Assembly: GCF_000176235.1 (NCBI RefSeq)
Contig: NZ_ACZV01000005.1
Location: 558,001 to 622,000 of the forward strand
Direction: 5' to 3'
From: Vibrio orientalis CIP 102891 = ATCC 33934
GTDB lineage: Bacteria > Pseudomonadota > Gammaproteobacteria > Enterobacterales > Vibrionaceae
Length of the DNA: 64,000 nt
Position 1 is the first letter of the stretch. Each line of letters starts with the position of its first letter. This document shows, one piece after another, positions 33,772 to 42,874 of the stretch. The notes under the pieces were generated by a model, which was given only the letters and a program-made list of their open reading frames with translations, did no database searches and was not told where the DNA came from. A program made the translations under genes and the position numbers.

Positions 33772-33801
33772 GTTTTTAAACCTAGCCATAGGTTATTAGT
33801 G

Positions 33802-35007
33802 TTATATTTCGAATAAGAAGTAATAGCCATATCCAACGATAAAGGCAGGGATTGCGGAATAAACCGTCGCCACAAGGGCGGCTTTAGGCGCTAGAGCAAT
33901 CGCGGGGAACAATGCGTCACCATCATTGGAGATTGCATTAGCCAATTGAGCAGACAATGGAGCTGCACCTGAGATGTACAAACTCGTCACAAGGATCTGA
34001 GGGCCACACCCAGGCAGTAAACCGACAGCCAAACCCATCAGAGGCATCCAAACTCCCCAGCCAGAGAAAGTCGTTGCAAGGTCAATATGACCAAAGAATG
34101 TGATGAGCTCAAAAGCCATAAAAGCGAGAATAACCCAAGCAGTGACAAAGTTTGTATCTTGCGCCGCTTTTTGTATTGGGTGGGAAGAAACTTGCTTAGT
34201 ATCTTCAGCAACAGTCGATTCGTAGTCTTTAATCTCTTTGGTTAATGACCAAAGCAGCATGCTGACAATAATGAGCACCGCCCCAATCCACTCAATCGTC
34301 ATTTTAGGTAGCTGCAGGAGTTGATTAATATCGACTTGGAATGAGCCAAGAGCAGCGATAACTGTCGCTGGAACAAGTAACCATTTCCAAAACGCACCTT
34401 GAAGATTGATTGCTTTTTGTTCGATGTTACTTGTTTCGCCTTTACTGCAGGCTAAACGCTCCGTAAGTGCTGATACTTGAGGGCGCAAAAAATCATCGCA
34501 GTGAATCGCATTGACTACCCACCCTGAAAGCGCGCCAACAAACACACCAAGAGCTACAATAGCTAATCCAATATCAGGTTTGCTTGCAAGCAATAAGAAA
34601 GCGGCATCGCCCATGGTGGAGGTTAAGACCGCCACAATCGCACCAAAACCAACGCGCCCACTGACAAACTGTGTGGTGACGATGATCGCACCGCCACAAC
34701 CGGGTAGTGCACCTAACAAAGCAGCAAAAAAAACTTGGTGGTCACGGGAGGTTCGGTAGAGGTTCGCGATACGATTCTCTTTGTTAATAAAGCCAGAGAC
34801 GTAGTGATAGAGTGCTAGGGTGAATGCGACATAACTCGACACTGCCCAAAAGGCATCAGATAAGGTATTTACGGTCACTTCGCGCGTGACACCACTAGCC
34901 ACAAGAGCAATCAGTGAGATAGGTAAAATCAGGCGCTTATACGCAGGTCGAAACTGGGTCACGGATAACCAGCTAGGCAATGTTTGAGAAAGTCGTAAAG
35001 AATCCAT
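33802..35007 (-). CDS. Ten-TM heavy-metal (putative manganese) exporter, ArsP_2 family
   Basis: A 401-aa polytopic membrane protein built from two related halves, each carrying an LPGCG motif (GALPGCGGAIIVTTQF and GLLPGCGPQILVTSLYISG). These are followed by GDAAFLLLAS-type and GDALFPAIALAP-type segments. This matches the 10-TM putative heavy-metal exporter family often named putative manganese transporter. I chose ATG 35007; upstream codons run into Fur-like boxes. It lies 304 bp from, and divergent to, the Mn-dependent pyrophosphatase, which supports a manganese link. Metal and direction of transport are inferred. Confidence 0.75.
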   Translation of the reverse strand: MDSLRLSQTLPSWLSVTQFRPAYKRLILPISLIALVASGVTREVTVNTLSDAFWAVSSYVAFTLALYHYVSGFINKENRIANLYRTSRDHQVFFAALLGALPGCGGAIIVTTQFVSGRVGFGAIVAVLTSTMGDAAFLLLASKPDIGLAIVALGVFVGALSGWVVNAIHCDDFLRPQVSALTERLACSKGETSNIEQKAINLQGAFWKWLLVPATVIAALGSFQVDINQLLQLPKMTIEWIGAVLIIVSMLLWSLTKEIKDYESTVAEDTKQVSSHPIQKAAQDTNFVTAWVILAFMAFELITFFGHIDLATTFSGWGVWMPLMGLAVGLLPGCGPQILVTSLYISGAAPLSAQLANAISNDGDALFPAIALAPKAALVATVYSAIPAFIVGYGYYFLFEI

Positions 35008-35022
35008 AGCTAACACAATGTG

Positions 35023-35067
35023 AATGCGAATTATTATCAATATATGCTAATGAGAATTATTTGCAAT
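35023..35067. promoter_or_regulatory. Two Fur/Mur-like boxes
   Basis: Two 19-bp copies, AATGCGAATTATTATCAAT (35023-35041) and AATGAGAATTATTTGCAAT (35049-35067), agree at 16 of 19 positions. On the minus strand each reads as the 7-1-7 type TGATAAT-A-ATTCGCA, close to the Fur consensus. They begin 16 bp upstream of the exporter start. The 26-bp offset puts them about on the same helix face at 2.5 turns. Confidence 0.6.
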
Positions 35068-35311
35068 AAATAATTTTTACGAGTGCTAACTGTGCAGGTT
35101 TGCTTACGCTGTGATGGCGGACATGAACCACGAAATTGACGGGTTAGTGCTAAACTTATAGAGAGAATAGATCGCATTGTTAAGGTCTGTCATGCCTTAT
35201 ACCGAAATATTCTTTTTCAATCCGATGACAAATTATCAAAATCAGGTAAAATGTCGGGTTTGTGAGTAATAGCCCTCTGTTGGGTAGAAATATAGTCAGA
35301 TAGGAAAAAAG

Positions 35312-36217
35312 ATGATTCTAGTAGTAGGTCACAAGAACCCTGATAGCGATAGTATCTGTAGTGCACTAGTAGCAACCGAACTACTAAAAGCACGTGGCGG
35401 TGAAGCTATGCCAATTCGCCAAGGTGAAATCAACCGTGAAACTCAGCACATTCTAGAAGTCGCGGGTGCAGAAGTTCCTGAACTACGTACTTCAGTAGCT
35501 GGTGAAAAAATCTGGCTAGTAGACTACTCAGATCTTGCGCAAGCACCAGACGATGTAGCTGAAGCTGAAATCCTAGGTATTGTTGACCACCACCGTCTAG
35601 GTGATGTGATGACTGTTAACCCAATGGAAGCTTGGATCTGGCCTGTTGGTTGTACTAACACTGTACTATTCAACATGTTCAAGATTGAAGGTCATGCAAT
35701 CACTCCTCAGATCGCTAAACTAATGATGTCAGCTATCCTATCTGACACAGTTGGTTTCGCATCACCAACATGTACTCAGAAAGATAAAGACGCAGTTCAA
35801 GAACTAGCCGCTATCGCTGACGTATGTGATGTAGATGCATTCATTAAAGATCTTTTGATTGCTAAGACAAACATTGAAGGCCTATCAGCAGCTGAGCTTG
35901 TTGAGAAAGACCTGAAAGGTTACCCGTTCAATGGCCGTGATGTGGTTGTTGGTCAGGTTGAGCTTGCAACTCTAGAGCAAGTAGATGACATGATCGATGC
36001 GCTAGAAGCCGATCTTGAGCGTCGTTGCGCTGAGCAAGGTCTAGCATTTGCAGCAGTGATGCTAACCGATATCACTACCGCTCAAACTCGTCTACTTTAC
36101 AAAGGTGAGTGGGCAGAGAAGCTGGTTAAGCATGAAGAAAACGGCATGCTAATGATGGAAAACACTCTAAGCCGTAAGAAGCAAGGCTGGCCTTGGCTTC
36201 AAACTGAACTGGCTTAA
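35312..36217 (+). CDS. ppaC: Manganese-dependent inorganic pyrophosphatase (family II)
   Basis: A 301-aa DHH-family phosphoesterase that hydrolyses pyrophosphate with Mn2+. The metal site is VVGHKNPDSDSICSA (H8, D12, D14 by family analogy). LVDYSD and GIVDHHRLGD supply the DHH-type motif. SAILSDTVGFASPTCT and the C-terminal DHHA2-type domain (SRKKQGWPWLQTEL) with the substrate Lys/Arg residues are also present. Codon use indicates high expression. The leader region 35068-35311 shows no clear regulator site. Confidence 0.95.
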   Translation: MILVVGHKNPDSDSICSALVATELLKARGGEAMPIRQGEINRETQHILEVAGAEVPELRTSVAGEKIWLVDYSDLAQAPDDVAEAEILGIVDHHRLGDVMTVNPMEAWIWPVGCTNTVLFNMFKIEGHAITPQIAKLMMSAILSDTVGFASPTCTQKDKDAVQELAAIADVCDVDAFIKDLLIAKTNIEGLSAAELVEKDLKGYPFNGRDVVVGQVELATLEQVDDMIDALEADLERRCAEQGLAFAAVMLTDITTAQTRLLYKGEWAEKLVKHEENGMLMMENTLSRKKQGWPWLQTELA

Positions 36218-36238
36218 TTTCCATAGCTCAATGAATTT

Positions 36239-36270
36239 TAAACGCCCATGGCTCAGCCGTGGGCGTTTTA
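36239..36270 (+). terminator. ppaC terminator
   Basis: 13-bp stem AAACGCCCATGGC/GCCGTGGGCGTTT (one mismatch as a wobble) with a TCA loop, ending TTTATTT. The following gene's ribosome site begins right after it. Confidence 0.85.
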
Positions 36271-36285
36271 TTTGGAGGATACAAA

Positions 36286-36663
36286 ATGTCACTATCTCAA
36301 GATCAGTTAGAGTCGGTTAACAAAATGCGCCCTGACGAGCGTTTTAACTACTGCGTAAAAGAAATTGCTCAGCATCGTAAAGTATGGATTCTTACAGACG
36401 AACATGGCTGCGTGATGCTCAACACTGAAGATGAAGATTGCGTTCCAGTATGGCCACACGAAGAGTTTGCGGCTCAGTGGGCGACTGGAGAGTGGGAGCA
36501 CTGTAAAGCAGAAGCAATCTCAACCGCTAAGTGGTTCAGTCGTTGGACCCACGGTTTGGAAGAGGATGAACTGTCGGTAGTTGTGTTCCCAAATGATAAC
36601 GAAGAAGGTGTGGTACTTTACCCTGACGAGTTTGAATTTGAATTGAAAAAACGCACTAAATAG
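36286..36663 (+). CDS. DUF2750 family protein
   Basis: A 125-aa cytosolic acidic protein. WPHEEFAAQWATGEWEHCKAE and the start KVWILTDEHGCVMLNTEDED are the recognisable DUF2750 signatures, with VVVFPNDNEEGVVLYPDEFE toward the end. Function unknown. TTGGAGG precedes ATG 36286 by 7 nt, so the longer in-frame GTG at 36259 (inside the ppaC terminator) is rejected. Confidence 0.85.
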   Translation: MSLSQDQLESVNKMRPDERFNYCVKEIAQHRKVWILTDEHGCVMLNTEDEDCVPVWPHEEFAAQWATGEWEHCKAEAISTAKWFSRWTHGLEEDELSVVVFPNDNEEGVVLYPDEFEFELKKRTK

Positions 36664-36678
36664 CCGTATGTTTAGTTT

Positions 36679-36703
36679 GTGATGCCCCATAGTTGGGCAT
36701 CAC
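36679..36703. terminator. Bidirectional hairpin between DUF2750 gene and sap operon
   Basis: Perfect 9-bp stem GTGATGCCC/GGGCATCAC with a 7-nt loop between convergent genes. No strong T tract, so termination may be weak. Confidence 0.55.
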
Positions 36704-36713
36704 TTAACCTCAT

Positions 36714-37502
36714 TCAGTAGCCAATTAACTGAAATAACTCGCCGCTTTTGGCAACAGAGACAGCTTTGTTTAGCGTGCCATCTTGCTGATAGCGTTTAAG
36801 TAAGCGTTTGATGATAGGGGTAACTTCTCGCTCTGTCATTCCAACCTTGAGCTCTGGCTCATAGAGCAGTTTTAGCAGTACCACATCAAGAGGTGAGAGT
36901 AGATCCTCTGGTGTATTATCATTAAAAATTGAAGGGAAAGCACTGTCAGAGTCGTTAGGTAAACCAAGAGTTTGGGTTATCTCTTCCACCACACAAGCGA
37001 TCAGCTTTCCATGTATTCTTGCGCGGTCAACGGGTATGACGATCGAAGCTGAGTCAATCGCACTGTTACTGCCTATTCGATAGCCTGCTTTACAAATTGC
37101 ATCTCTGACATGTTTAAGAGATGACTTTCCCATCTCTCGTTCAATATCTTTTTCCCATTTCGCGTCATTGGTATAGATCCACACAATGTTGGCCTCTTTT
37201 CTTGACGAGACGCGTTTGATTGATAGACCTGTAATGGCGCTTAGATGTCTAAGGTGAGCATTGGTCAGTTGGTCATGAAGGTCTTGATCGCCAACGTCAT
37301 GCTTGACCCAAACTCGGAGCGGCTTTTGCCACTTAACAAGCGGCTTTTGGCCTGAAGAGTATTCGTTTCTTAACGCGACATCGATAAAGGCTCGAGCGAC
37401 AAAGTCAGGCTCAAGCCAAGTTTGCTGTGAAGAATAAGCAAATCCTGAAGTGGTAAAGAAAACGGAGAATAACCCTAGTATTACGGTCGCTGTCCTTAGC
37501 AT
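36714..37502 (-). CDS. DUF2927 secreted protein, last gene of the sap operon
   Basis: A 262-aa exported protein with the signal peptide MLRTATVILGLFSVFFTTSGFAYS. The mature part has the KPLRVWVKHD opening, a NIVWIYTND strand and ACVVEEITQTLGLPNDSD, which is characteristic of DUF2927. A zinc-metallopeptidase-like helix (EEITQ...) has been suggested for the family, but no HExxH is present. GGAGAAAC precedes ATG 37502. It lies 7 nt after sapF and belongs to the same transcript, a hint of a role in periplasmic peptide handling that remains inference. Confidence 0.8.
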   Translation of the reverse strand: MLRTATVILGLFSVFFTTSGFAYSSQQTWLEPDFVARAFIDVALRNEYSSGQKPLVKWQKPLRVWVKHDVGDQDLHDQLTNAHLRHLSAITGLSIKRVSSRKEANIVWIYTNDAKWEKDIEREMGKSSLKHVRDAICKAGYRIGSNSAIDSASIVIPVDRARIHGKLIACVVEEITQTLGLPNDSDSAFPSIFNDNTPEDLLSPLDVVLLKLLYEPELKVGMTEREVTPIIKRLLKRYQQDGTLNKAVSVAKSGELFQLIGY

Positions 37503-37509
37503 GTTTCTC

Positions 37510-38295
37510 CTATTTAAAGCACGTCGCCTTATTAAAATGACTTTCAACCAGTCGCTGAGTAATTGGGTGCTCAGGAGATGAGAGAACTTGGTGTGTTTCA
37601 CCGCTTTCAACAACGACGCCTTCATGCATCACCATTATTTTATCGGTGATATGTTTTACCACCCCGATATGCTGTGATACATAAACAAAAGATACGCCCA
37701 TTTCTTCTTGAAGCTCTAGAAATAGGTTGATGATCTGTGAGCGCATCGCCATGTCTAAGCCGTTCAGTGCTTCATCAGCAACAATCACCGATGGCTGAAG
37801 AATTAAAGCCCTAGCGAGACATACACGCTGTTTTTGACCAGTTGCTAGCATTTGCGGATAGAAGTAGGCGTGCTCCGGCAGTAAGCCAACACGAAGCAAT
37901 GTCTCTTTTACACGTTTAATACGTGCTTCAGGTGACATGCTGGTGTTTCGCTTTAGTGGGCCTTCTAAGATGCGACCAATTTGAATGCGCGGATTCAAAG
38001 AAGTATTTGGATCTTGGAAGATCATCCGGATTAATTTACAGCGTGTTGAGTAATCTTCATGCTCTAATAGCTCGCCATTTACGCGAATCTCACCTGAAGT
38101 CGGTTCAACCACACCAGAGAGCATACGAGCGAGTGTCGACTTGCCGGAACCGTTTTGGCCGATAAAGCCAATGGTTTGTCCCGCCTCAAGGCTAAAGCTG
38201 ACCGGTTTAACCGCTTCTTGAACTTTCTTACGAAACAGACCAGAACGAGTGATAAACGACTTAGAAAGATCGGTTACTTCTAATAGCGCGCTCAT
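37510..38295 (-). CDS. sapF: Peptide ABC transporter ATP-binding protein SapF
   Basis: A 261-aa ABC ATPase. Walker A is [17 protein letters not shown] and Walker B is [12 protein letters not shown]. The signature loop is altered to [14 protein letters not shown], where LSGGQ-type residues are expected: the first two positions are Ala and Thr instead of Leu and Ser. The H-loop is [11 protein letters not shown]. SapDF energise the Sap system, which in enterobacteria takes up antimicrobial peptides for degradation and affects potassium uptake. It overlaps sapD by 4 nt. Confidence 0.92.
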   Translation of the reverse strand: MSALLEVTDLSKSFITRSGLFRKKVQEAVKPVSFSLEAGQTIGFIGQNGSGKSTLARMLSGVVEPTSGEIRVNGELLEHEDYSTRCKLIRMIFQDPNTSLNPRIQIGRILEGPLKRNTSMSPEARIKRVKETLLRVGLLPEHAYFYPQMLATGQKQRVCLARALILQPSVIVADEALNGLDMAMRSQIINLFLELQEEMGVSFVYVSQHIGVVKHITDKIMVMHEGVVVESGETHQVLSSPEHPITQRLVESHFNKATCFK

Positions 38296-39305
38296 ACTTT
38301 TTTCTTCTCCCGCTCTTTAGGCGAATGGTTCAATGGGAAGTGACAAGCAAATTTATGGTTCTTAATACGACGAGTCATTGGTATTTCTACACATTGGCGC
38401 TGAGCATACGGGCAGCGCGGACCAAGTCGGCAACCAATCGGTAGGTGCTGAAGTGGTGGGATGGTGCCTGGTAAGGATTGAAGTTTCTCCTTGTGAGGGA
38501 TCCAATCACTAAAATCAGGCATCGCCTTTAGCAGAGCAACAGTATAAGGGTGCTTAGGTTTCTCTAGGATCTTTTTGGTATCGGCTGATTCAACCGATTG
38601 ACCACAGTACATCACCGTAATACGATTTGCCCATTGAGTGATGGTGGTTAAGTCATGGCCGATCAGCATGATCGAGGTGTTATGGACCTGATTCATACGG
38701 CTCAATAGGCGTAAGATCTGCGATTGAGTAATCGGGTCTAAGTCATTGGTCGGCTCATCTGCAATCAGCAACTTAGGTTTAGCCGCAATCGCCATTGCAA
38801 TCATGATCTTTTGGCATTCCCCATCGGTTAACTCGTATGGGTAGCTGCGCATAATTTGCTTGTGGTCTTTAATGCCGACTTTGTGGAGTAGGGCAATCGC
38901 CTGTTTTTTACGCCATTTGAAACGCTCCCACCATTTGCCTTGGAATGAACGCGAAGGAATCGCCTCAATCAGCTGGCTACCCACTTCTTCAGATGGGTCT
39001 AAACAGGTAGACGGTTCTTGGAAAATCATTGCAATATCACGGGCAATAACGCGTCGACGTTCTTTTGGTGTCAGTTGCAGAAGGTCAACATTGCCTAAGC
39101 GCATGCGGTCAGCAGTCACTTTCCAGTTATCTTTACAGACGCCAACGATCGCTTTTGCAACTAAACTCTTGCCTGAGCCAGATTCGCCCACAAGACCACG
39201 TATTTCACCTTCGTTAAGTGTCAGGCTCATACGATCAACGGCTTTCATCATGCCCTGAGGGGTTTCAATCTCAATCGTCAGATGTCGAATATCGAGCAAT
39301 GGCAT
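38292..39305 (-). CDS. sapD: Peptide ABC transporter ATP-binding protein SapD
   Basis: A 337-aa ABC ATPase of the OppD type with C-terminal oligopeptide domain. Walker A is [17 protein letters not shown], signature loop [14 protein letters not shown], and Walker [14 protein letters not shown]. The C-terminal extension includes [21 protein letters not shown], matching the Cys cluster of OppD/DppD proteins. It overlaps sapC by one base and sapF by four. Confidence 0.94.
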   Translation of the reverse strand: MPLLDIRHLTIEIETPQGMMKAVDRMSLTLNEGEIRGLVGESGSGKSLVAKAIVGVCKDNWKVTADRMRLGNVDLLQLTPKERRRVIARDIAMIFQEPSTCLDPSEEVGSQLIEAIPSRSFQGKWWERFKWRKKQAIALLHKVGIKDHKQIMRSYPYELTDGECQKIMIAMAIAAKPKLLIADEPTNDLDPITQSQILRLLSRMNQVHNTSIMLIGHDLTTITQWANRITVMYCGQSVESADTKKILEKPKHPYTVALLKAMPDFSDWIPHKEKLQSLPGTIPPLQHLPIGCRLGPRCPYAQRQCVEIPMTRRIKNHKFACHFPLNHSPKEREKKKV

Positions 39306-40192
39306 TATTCGATCCCCGCATTCAGTGCTTGGCGAACGCCTTCACCAACAAGGTTAATTACAATAACGGTAAACATAATCGCCAGACCCGGTAGCGTCAC
39401 CGTCCAAGGTGCCAAGTAAATAAGCTCAACAGAGTCACCCAAAATGGCGCCCCATTCCGTACTCGGCGCTTGTGCTCCTAAGCCTAAGAAACCCAGTGCG
39501 GTGATGTCGAGGATAGCGATGGAAAGCGCTAATGTGATTTCAGAAGCAATCACCACCAAAATATTGGGTAGGATCGAGTTCCACAATAAGTAAAAGTCGT
39601 TTGCGCCATCTAAGCGCGCCGCCATGATGTAATCTTTTTCAACTTCGGTGTGAACGGCAATATAGACCGAGCGAATGAAGCGGGGGATCAGCGCCAAACA
39701 GATCGCGAGTAAGATATTGAACTCGCCAAAGCCCAGAAATGCGACGAAGATAATGGCAAGCAGCAACGACGGAATCGACATCACGGTATCGAGTAAGTGG
39801 TTGAGCGTACTTGATAGCAAGCCTTTAGTCATACCCGCTAATACGCCAATAATACAGCCAATGGCTGACGCGATCAGTGTGATGATGATAGCGGAGCCAA
39901 AAGTTAGCTGTGAGCCTTCAAGCAAGCGAGAGAGAATATCTCTGCCTAAATCGTCAGTCCCTAGGAAGTACTCGACGGTCCCTGCCGGATTCCACGATGG
40001 CGGAATGAGCAGTTCACCTGTTTGAGCTTGTGGGTCATGTGGCGTTATCCACGGGGAGACCAATGTCAGTAGCACGATGAGTAATAAGCACCATAGGCCA
40101 AACATCGCAAGATTGTTTGCGCGATAGCTTCGCCAAAAACGCTCGAACTGAGTAGGGATGCGTTCTTCTTGATATACGTTATCGGTTAGCAT
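39305..40192 (-). CDS. sapC: Peptide ABC transporter permease SapC
   Basis: A 295-aa inner-membrane permease with six membrane segments, DppC type. An N-terminal cytoplasmic stretch is followed by [20 protein letters not shown]. The substrate loop is [16 protein letters not shown], and the EAA motif region is [21 protein letters not shown]. It overlaps sapB by 14 nt. Confidence 0.94.
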   Translation of the reverse strand: MLTDNVYQEERIPTQFERFWRSYRANNLAMFGLWCLLLIVLLTLVSPWITPHDPQAQTGELLIPPSWNPAGTVEYFLGTDDLGRDILSRLLEGSQLTFGSAIIITLIASAIGCIIGVLAGMTKGLLSSTLNHLLDTVMSIPSLLLAIIFVAFLGFGEFNILLAICLALIPRFIRSVYIAVHTEVEKDYIMAARLDGANDFYLLWNSILPNILVVIASEITLALSIAILDITALGFLGLGAQAPSTEWGAILGDSVELIYLAPWTVTLPGLAIMFTVIVINLVGEGVRQALNAGIE

Positions 40193-41141
40193 ACCACTCT
40201 TTCCTTACCAACGGGTTAATCATAGCGCCAATCAAATCGGACAGGATGTTCGCGGTGAGCACGAACGTCGCGACGACGATAACACCAGCTTGGATAGCAA
40301 CGTAATCTTGATTAGAGAGGGCATCAAGTAACCAACGACCAATACCAGGCCAGTTGAAGATAGACTCTGTGATAATCGCCAGCGTTAACATACTTGAAAG
40401 CTGTACCCCAATCTTTGGAATGATTGGCGGAATGGCATTTCTAAGCACGTGCTGCGTTACAATCTCATGCGTCGAAAGACCTTTGATCCGAGCCGCTCGA
40501 ATGTAGTTTTGCCCCATCACTTCAGCGACAGAGGTACGCATCAAGCCGATAACCTGCGTGGTAGGCGCCAGTGCCAGTACCAAACAAGGCAGAATTAAAT
40601 GTTCAATGACACTTTGCAAGGCGTGTGCGCGATATTTTCCATCCGCAAAGAAGGCGTCAATGAGAGCAAATCCAGTCACGTGTTCGATTTGGTAGAGTAA
40701 GTCATAGCGACCTGCGACAGGGAAGATCTCCCAATGCAGGGAGAAGACCATGATCATTAACAGAGCAATCCAAAATAGCGGCGCAGAGTATCCTGACATA
40801 GAGGTAAATGAGATAGCCGTATCAATCCACTTACCTTGTTTCATTCCCGCAATGGTGCCTACTGGGATACCAATGAGCAGTGAGATGACAAAGGCGATCA
40901 AACAGAGCTCAAGCGTTGCTGGGAAGACAATCTGCAGCTCGTCGATAATGGGAATTCCAGCTTTGTTGACACCAAAGTTTAGTTGCATCAACTCGCCTAA
41001 GTAAGTCAACCAACCACTCCAGAAATCTTGTATTGCCCAAGGTGATTGAGGTTCAAGTCGTAAAAGACTGAAACCCACCATAGTCAAAATAAGCAAGGTA
41101 ATGATAAAGAGGTTTAAACGTCGAACAGCGTATAGCAGCAT
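40179..41141 (-). CDS. sapB: Peptide ABC transporter permease SapB
   Basis: A 320-aa DppB-type permease. The N-terminal signal-anchor LLYAVRRLNLFIITLLILTM is followed by a periplasmic loop that is shorter than in DppB. The EAA motif region is RAARIKGLSTHEIVTQHVLRN and the last helices hold TESIFNWPGIGRWLLDAL. The start overlaps the sapA stop by one base. Confidence 0.94.
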   Translation of the reverse strand: MLLYAVRRLNLFIITLLILTMVGFSLLRLEPQSPWAIQDFWSGWLTYLGELMQLNFGVNKAGIPIIDELQIVFPATLELCLIAFVISLLIGIPVGTIAGMKQGKWIDTAISFTSMSGYSAPLFWIALLMIMVFSLHWEIFPVAGRYDLLYQIEHVTGFALIDAFFADGKYRAHALQSVIEHLILPCLVLALAPTTQVIGLMRTSVAEVMGQNYIRAARIKGLSTHEIVTQHVLRNAIPPIIPKIGVQLSSMLTLAIITESIFNWPGIGRWLLDALSNQDYVAIQAGVIVVATFVLTANILSDLIGAMINPLVRKEWYANR

Positions 41142-42760
41142 TACTGAACCCTCTCGACGGTATCAAATGGCTGAGCGTTAAATGGGCTCACTTTAAATCC
41201 TTGTAAAGAACGATCGTGAGCTTGCATCTGCATTCCGTGGTTGAGCGGGATGACAGGGAACTCTTCGTTCAAAATATTTTGCGCTTGCTTATACAGGTTG
41301 AGTCTATAACGAGGTTTGTCTACCTCTAGTGCAAGATCAAGTAGGAAGTCAAAGTCTGGGTTACACCAGCTTGAGACATTTAAGCCTGCACGTTTTGAGT
41401 CACAAGAAAGTAGCGGTCTGAAAAAGTTATCTGGGTCGCCAGTATTTGCGCTCCAACCGGTGAGATAGAGGTCGATATAGGTATTTTCGCTAAGATCACT
41501 GCGATCGAAGCGATCATCCGTCATCAGTTTAAGTTTAATACCCACATCAGCAAGGTTTGCTTGGATAAGCTCGGCGGTTTTTCTTGGACTTGGATTATAA
41601 GCCTTTGGCTCAAGGGGCACTGACATCGTCAGCTCTAGTCCTTTGCTGTAACCGGCTTCACGAAGTAATGCGATTGCGTAGTTGCGGTCATAGCGAATGT
41701 GTACCGCATCTTTATGGTATGCCCACGACGTTGGTGGAAGTACCGAATAAGCCTGACTACCGGTCCCGTAGTAAACTGAATCAAGTATATTCTGGCGATT
41801 AATCGCGTAATTGAGCGCTTTGCGAACCCGTGCGTCATTAAGTGCAGGGTGAGAGGTGTTCACCGCCACAAATGAAATATTCATCGCAGGTTTTGCGGTC
41901 AACTCAACGTGCTCATTTTGCTCGATAATCGGTAATTGGCTAGAAAGCGGGGAGTTCAGTACGTCACACTCTTTTCTCAGCAGTTTGGCCAAAGTGCCAG
42001 TACCGCGCTGGGAAATATCGAACACCACCTGATCCATTTTCGGTGTGCCACCCCAGTAACCATTGTGACGTTTTAGACGAATCAAATCGTTAACTTGATA
42101 TTCCGCGAGGTAAAAAGGCCCAGTACCCACAGGGTGACTATCGAGCATACCTTTTTCGTCACTGATTTCGAGTTGGCCCGCATATTCTTTTGAGTGAATC
42201 ACTGCGTGGCTGGTGGCGATGTTTGATAAGAAGCTGTTGTCTGGGCGACTAAGAGTAAACTTAACTCGATGTTTAGAAAGAGCAACGATATCCACCACAA
42301 GGTTCTGAAAATCAATACCACTAAACCAAGGGTATAACCCGCTGCCGACATAGTGGAATGGGTTGGTACTGTCGATAATGCGGCGGAAACTGAAAACGAC
42401 ATCGTCCGCATTCATCGTCCGAGACGGTGTAAACCAAGCAGTGGTTTGAAAAGGTACGTTCTTACGTAACTCAAAAATGTACTCAGTACCTTGCTGATTG
42501 ACTTGCCACGAACTCGCCAAGCTAGGCACGGGTTGATACGTTTTGCTGTCTAACGTCAACAGAGTATTGAAGAGTTGAGGGCTGAGCGTTTCAGGTGTGA
42601 TACCACTATCAACCAATTGAGGGTTGAATGTATCTGGCCCGCCTTGACCACAATAGACAAATCCCTTTTGACGGATTTTGTCATGATCAATCTCTTCGCC
42701 ACAGCCCGCGAGCAGGCTGAGACTAAATAAACCTAATGTAAACTGAATGAATACTTTCAT
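41141..42760 (-). CDS. sapA: Peptide ABC transporter substrate-binding lipoprotein SapA
   Basis: A 539-aa SBP family 5 protein. MKVFIQFTLGLFSLSLLAGC predicts lipidation at C20, unlike the soluble periplasmic SapA of E. coli. Shared motifs are FVYCGQGGPDTFNPQL, the Trp-Phe-Thr-Pro...Met-Asn-Ala-Asp-Asp-Val-Val block, HPVGTGPFYLAEY and TGWSANTGDPDNFFRPLLSC. I chose ATG 42760 for the clean lipoprotein signal. An in-frame start at 42802 would add 14 residues. First gene of sapABCDF, lying 115 bp downstream of pspF. Confidence 0.93.
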   Translation of the reverse strand: MKVFIQFTLGLFSLSLLAGCGEEIDHDKIRQKGFVYCGQGGPDTFNPQLVDSGITPETLSPQLFNTLLTLDSKTYQPVPSLASSWQVNQQGTEYIFELRKNVPFQTTAWFTPSRTMNADDVVFSFRRIIDSTNPFHYVGSGLYPWFSGIDFQNLVVDIVALSKHRVKFTLSRPDNSFLSNIATSHAVIHSKEYAGQLEISDEKGMLDSHPVGTGPFYLAEYQVNDLIRLKRHNGYWGGTPKMDQVVFDISQRGTGTLAKLLRKECDVLNSPLSSQLPIIEQNEHVELTAKPAMNISFVAVNTSHPALNDARVRKALNYAINRQNILDSVYYGTGSQAYSVLPPTSWAYHKDAVHIRYDRNYAIALLREAGYSKGLELTMSVPLEPKAYNPSPRKTAELIQANLADVGIKLKLMTDDRFDRSDLSENTYIDLYLTGWSANTGDPDNFFRPLLSCDSKRAGLNVSSWCNPDFDFLLDLALEVDKPRYRLNLYKQAQNILNEEFPVIPLNHGMQMQAHDRSLQGFKVSPFNAQPFDTVERVQ

Positions 42761-42874
42761 AGAAAGAACTTGTCTGGGACAAAGCACAATGGAACTCACC
42801 ATTATGCCTTAAGATCCTAATAATTTACCACTATTTGCAGTTTGGAACGATAGTAAAACCACAAATTTGGTGGG

